Positions 61,320 through 64,000 of a DNA stretch of 64,000 bases are shown here, one piece after another. The first letter of the stretch is position 1; every line of letters begins with the position of its first letter. The translations under genes were made by a program, and so were the position numbers. The notes beneath the pieces were generated by a model. It saw nothing but the letters and a program-made list of their open reading frames with translations, was not told the DNA's origin and made no database searches. The stretch is from Micavibrio sp. (lineage in GTDB: Bacteria; Pseudomonadota; Alphaproteobacteria; Micavibrionales; UBA2020), in the NCBI GenBank assembly GCA_028283745.1, contig JAPWJZ010000007.1:186001-250000 (forward strand). The letters run 5' to 3'.

Positions 61320-64000
61320 ATGACAACAGATACGCGTTTTATCACGAATGAACAAGGGCGAACCTTAGTGGATCGCTTTGTGACGCTTATCGGAAATGAC
61401 ACGACCGCCTTTGACTGCCTTGTTGGGTATTTCTACAGCAGCGGTTTTCATTTGCTGCGGCCTTCTCTTGAACAAACGGACAAAATCCGAGTGCTTATAG
61501 GCCTGAACACAGATCAGGAAACATTTGACCAGATTCAGCTCAGCCGCGCGCAGTCAGAATTAAATTTAAGCCACGCCGAGACGAAGGAACATTACGCCAA
61601 AACGGTTATCAAAGAACTTGAAACCGTAGAGGAAACAAAAGAGGTGGAGGAGGGGGTCAGGATTTTTATTGACTGGCTTAAGTCAAAGAAACTTGAAATC
61701 CGCGCTTTCCCAGACGGTAACTTGCACGCCAAGTTATATATTATGACGCATAAAAATGCGCGTGATAAAGGGCGCATCGTGACAGGCTCAAGCAACTTTT
61801 CCGTTTCCGGCCTCAAAGGAAACCTTGAGCTTAACGTAGAGCTGAAAGACCCCGGCGATTACGACTACGCATTAGCCAAATTTAATGAACTTTGGGAAAA
61901 GTCTGTGGACGTAAGCGAAAAATACGTCCAAACCGTCAATGAGAAAACATGGCTGAATGACGGGATCAGCCCTTATGAATTGTATCTCAAGCTCTTGTAT
62001 GAGTATTTCCAAGAGGAAATTAACCAGACAAACGACGAAGATGCCTTTATTCCCGAAGACTATATGAAGCTGGCCTATCAGGATCAGGCCGTCATGAGCG
62101 CCGTGCAGATTATTCGCAAATATGGCGGCGTTTTCCTCTCAGATGTCGTCGGCCTCGGTAAGACGTATATTTCAGCTTTGTTGGCACAACGTCTCCGAAA
62201 GGATGGGCGTATTCTTGTGCTTGCGCCGCCGCATTTATTGGACAGGAATAACCAAGGCTCTTGGAAAAACGTCTTTTATTCCTTTGATGTGAGCGCAAAG
62301 TTTGAATCCATTGGCCAGCTTGATAAAATTATTGATGAGGGTACGGAGCAGTTTAAGACCGTTTTCATCGATGAAGCGCACCGCTTCCGCTCTGATGATA
62401 CTGAAACCTATGAAAAACTTTCCCGGATTTGCTACGGCAAGCAAGTTGTGCTTGTTACGGCAACGCCATACAACAACAAGCCCTCTGACATATTGTCGTT
62501 GCTTAAGCTTTTCCAAAAGCCGCATGACAGTACAATCCCAGGTCATAAAAATCTTCAGCATTTCTTTAACCACCTTGAAACTCTGGCTAAGAAGTACGAC
62601 CGGCAGAGGGACTATGAAAGCTATATCCGTGTCGTCAGAGAAAACGCGCGCAAAGTGCGCGAGAATATCCTGAAACATGTCATGGTGCGCCGGACGCGTA
62701 CGGAGGTGACGGAATATTTCAAAGATGACATCCTAAATCAGAAATTGACCTTCCCCGAAGTCGCTAAGCCAGAGCCATTACTCTACAAACTGAATAATCT
62801 CGAAGAGAGAATTTTCAAGGACACCGTTTCGCTTATCAAGACATTGACCTATTCACGCTATGTCGCGCTTCTCTATCTGAAGGAAGGCATCAAGCCGCAG
62901 GAGCAAACGGGGCAGAAAAACTTGCGAGGGTTTATTAAAATCCTGCTCGTGAAGCGCATGGAAAGTAGCATCGAAGCCTTCCGCTCGACATTGGACAGGT
63001 TTTTGCACGGATATGAGATGTTCCTGAAGGGTTATAATAATGGGAGCGTTTATTTCAGCGCCAAACATTCAGGAAAGATTTTTGACGCTTTGGAGCTGGA
63101 TAATGATGACGAAATCGACGCTTTGCTGGAGAGTGGAAAGGCAGAGGAGTACGATTCCAAGGCTTTTAACGAAAATCTGAAGCCCCATCTTGAGGCCGAT
63201 ATTGCTGTTTTGAAGCAAATTATCGCGCTATGGGAGAAAATCGACCGCGACCCAAAGTTGCTCGAATTGTTGAACCAGATAAAGACCAACAAAGTTTTGC
63301 AAAAATCCAAGTTGATTATCTTTACGGAAGCCGAGGTAACAGCCAAGTATCTCAGCAGAGAGTTGGAGAAACACACAGGCAAGCGCGTGATTGCCTTCTC
63401 CGGCCATTCTACCGCAAACGACCGCAGCAGGGTAATAGACAACTTCGATGCTAAGGCTCGCACACCGAAAGATGAATTTGATATTTTGGTGACTACGGAA
63501 GTCTTGGCCGAAGGCGTTAACTTGCACCGCTCAAATGTCATCATCAACTATGACATTCCATGGAATCCAACACGGCTCATGCAGCGTGTAGGACGCATCA
63601 ACCGTGTCGGCACAAAATTTGATAAGATTTATACTTTCAATTTTTTCCCGACAGCGGAGGTGAATGATGAAATTGCCCTACAAGAGGCAGCAGAAGCTAA
63701 GATTGAAAGCTTTATTGAAATGCTCGGCGCCGATGCAAAGCTCTTGACGGATAATGAAAACGCTTCACCTAAGGGCTTATTCGATATTTTGAACTCAAAG
63801 TCATCTTTGGAAGACGAGGGCAGCGCTGAAGGCAGCGACCTAAGATATTTGCGTATCATTCAGGCTATCCGTGATGATAATCCCGACCTTTTTAAGAAAA
63901 TTAAAAGCCTTCCGAGGAAGGCGAGATCAGCGCGGCAGGAAATCACCGAAAAGAGCAGTCAGCTTGTAACCTATTTCCGAAAAGGTTATTTGACTAAATT
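61320..64000 (+). CDS. PLD-SNF2 helicase, 3' end beyond window
   Basis: At least 893 aa with no stop in the window. N-terminal phospholipase D-like domain (about 1-190) with NLHAKLYIM and TGSSNFSVSGL, one HKD-type site. Then a superfamily 2 helicase: DVVGLGKTY (Walker A, about 62142), VFIDEAHRF (62364), TATPYNN, and a C-terminal half with TTEVLAEGVNLH and MQRVGRINRVG. Such fusions often accompany restriction-modification or other defence genes, which would lie to the right. Confidence 0.9.
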   Translation, partial: MTTDTRFITNEQGRTLVDRFVTLIGNDTTAFDCLVGYFYSSGFHLLRPSLEQTDKIRVLIGLNTDQETFDQIQLSRAQSELNLSHAETKEHYAKTVIKELETVEETKEVEEGVRIFIDWLKSKKLEIRAFPDGNLHAKLYIMTHKNARDKGRIVTGSSNFSVSGLKGNLELNVELKDPGDYDYALAKFNELWEKSVDVSEKYVQTVNEKTWLNDGISPYELYLKLLYEYFQEEINQTNDEDAFIPEDYMKLAYQDQAVMSAVQIIRKYGGVFLSDVVGLGKTYISALLAQRLRKDGRILVLAPPHLLDRNNQGSWKNVFYSFDVSAKFESIGQLDKIIDEGTEQFKTVFIDEAHRFRSDDTETYEKLSRICYGKQVVLVTATPYNNKPSDILSLLKLFQKPHDSTIPGHKNLQHFFNHLETLAKKYDRQRDYESYIRVVRENARKVRENILKHVMVRRTRTEVTEYFKDDILNQKLTFPEVAKPEPLLYKLNNLEERIFKDTVSLIKTLTYSRYVALLYLKEGIKPQEQTGQKNLRGFIKILLVKRMESSIEAFRSTLDRFLHGYEMFLKGYNNGSVYFSAKHSGKIFDALELDNDDEIDALLESGKAEEYDSKAFNENLKPHLEADIAVLKQIIALWEKIDRDPKLLELLNQIKTNKVLQKSKLIIFTEAEVTAKYLSRELEKHTGKRVIAFSGHSTANDRSRVIDNFDAKARTPKDEFDILVTTEVLAEGVNLHRSNVIINYDIPWNPTRLMQRVGRINRVGTKFDKIYTFNFFPTAEVNDEIALQEAAEAKIESFIEMLGADAKLLTDNENASPKGLFDILNSKSSLEDEGSAEGSDLRYLRIIQAIRDDNPDLFKKIKSLPRKARSARQEITEKSSQLVTYFRKGYLTK

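Larger units (their letters stand above)
43755..64000. mobile_element. integrative mobilizable element, right end beyond the window
   Basis: Begins at the broken tRNA-Leu and runs past the window end. It holds a tyrosine integrase, a complete tRNA-Leu, higBA, a Y-family polymerase, ArdC, nucleases, MobC and relaxase, and the recombinase-ParB-ParB-helicase block. No type IV secretion genes are visible in the 20 kb shown, so it would be mobilized by another element unless they lie further right. Composition varies; 46.4-47.5 kb is markedly AT-rich. Confidence 0.8.

Noticed and set aside
1..64000. CRISPR array or insertion sequence
   Set aside because: No regularly spaced direct repeats and no transposase with terminal inverted repeats were seen.

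Overview
The window reads as a chromosome segment of an alphaproteobacterium. The evidence is the set of families typical of that class: COQ9, a MidA/NDUFAF7-type methyltransferase, an NDUFAF3/Mth938-type protein, a Ros/MucR-type regulator, a UbiK-type coiled-coil protein and a VirD2-like alphaproteobacterial relaxase. The genus cannot be fixed from the sequence; an unclassified Rhodospirillales- or Micavibrio-like lineage is a guess. Window position 1 lies inside serB, and position 64000 lies inside a large helicase gene.

Bases 1-16,000 are mostly housekeeping: serB (5' cut off), the ydbH-ynbE-ydbL envelope-lipid cassette, yajC-secD-secF with an Mth938 gene, an iron superoxide dismutase, a deacetylase-like protein with a degenerate active site, a nitroreductase overlapping tsaB, a MucR-like regulator lacking zinc ligands, ubiK-ybjN-proC, and lgt-midA-pgeF. 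Bases 16,400-18,650 form a small accessory patch. It holds the decayed tail of a polymorphic toxin, a probable immunity gene, small unknown ORFs, and a truncated copy of a small gene whose intact relative lies at 49.5 kb.

Bases 18,870-43,600 return to core genes: prs-rplY-pth-ychF; an unknown gene followed by a zeta-toxin-like kinase and an ankyrin protein; the 2-methylcitrate cycle (prpD, prpB, prpC); an operon of three tiny YjfB-like proteins and a macrodomain-like protein; a family-6 DNA glycosylase; ilvE; an OmpR/EnvZ-type pair; COQ9; adenosine kinase; an orphan oligopeptide-type solute-binding protein; and dsbB with a DedA-family gene.

From about 43,755 to beyond the window end lies an integrative, probably mobilizable element. 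It begins inside a host tRNA-Leu gene cut in its anticodon stem. Just inside that boundary come a tyrosine integrase and a complete tRNA-Leu(CAA). The cargo includes higBA, a Y-family polymerase cluster, ArdC antirestriction protein, two nucleases, an Excalibur protein, and a MobC/relaxase pair with an inverted-repeat-rich upstream region (candidate oriT). The right part is a tightly coupled operon of a large serine recombinase and two different ParB/RepB-like proteins, with a divergent regulator upstream and a PLD-SNF2 helicase downstream. That block is the best candidate for an undescribed system. Short perfect hairpins sit in many intergenic gaps of the element, several just before ribosome-binding sites.
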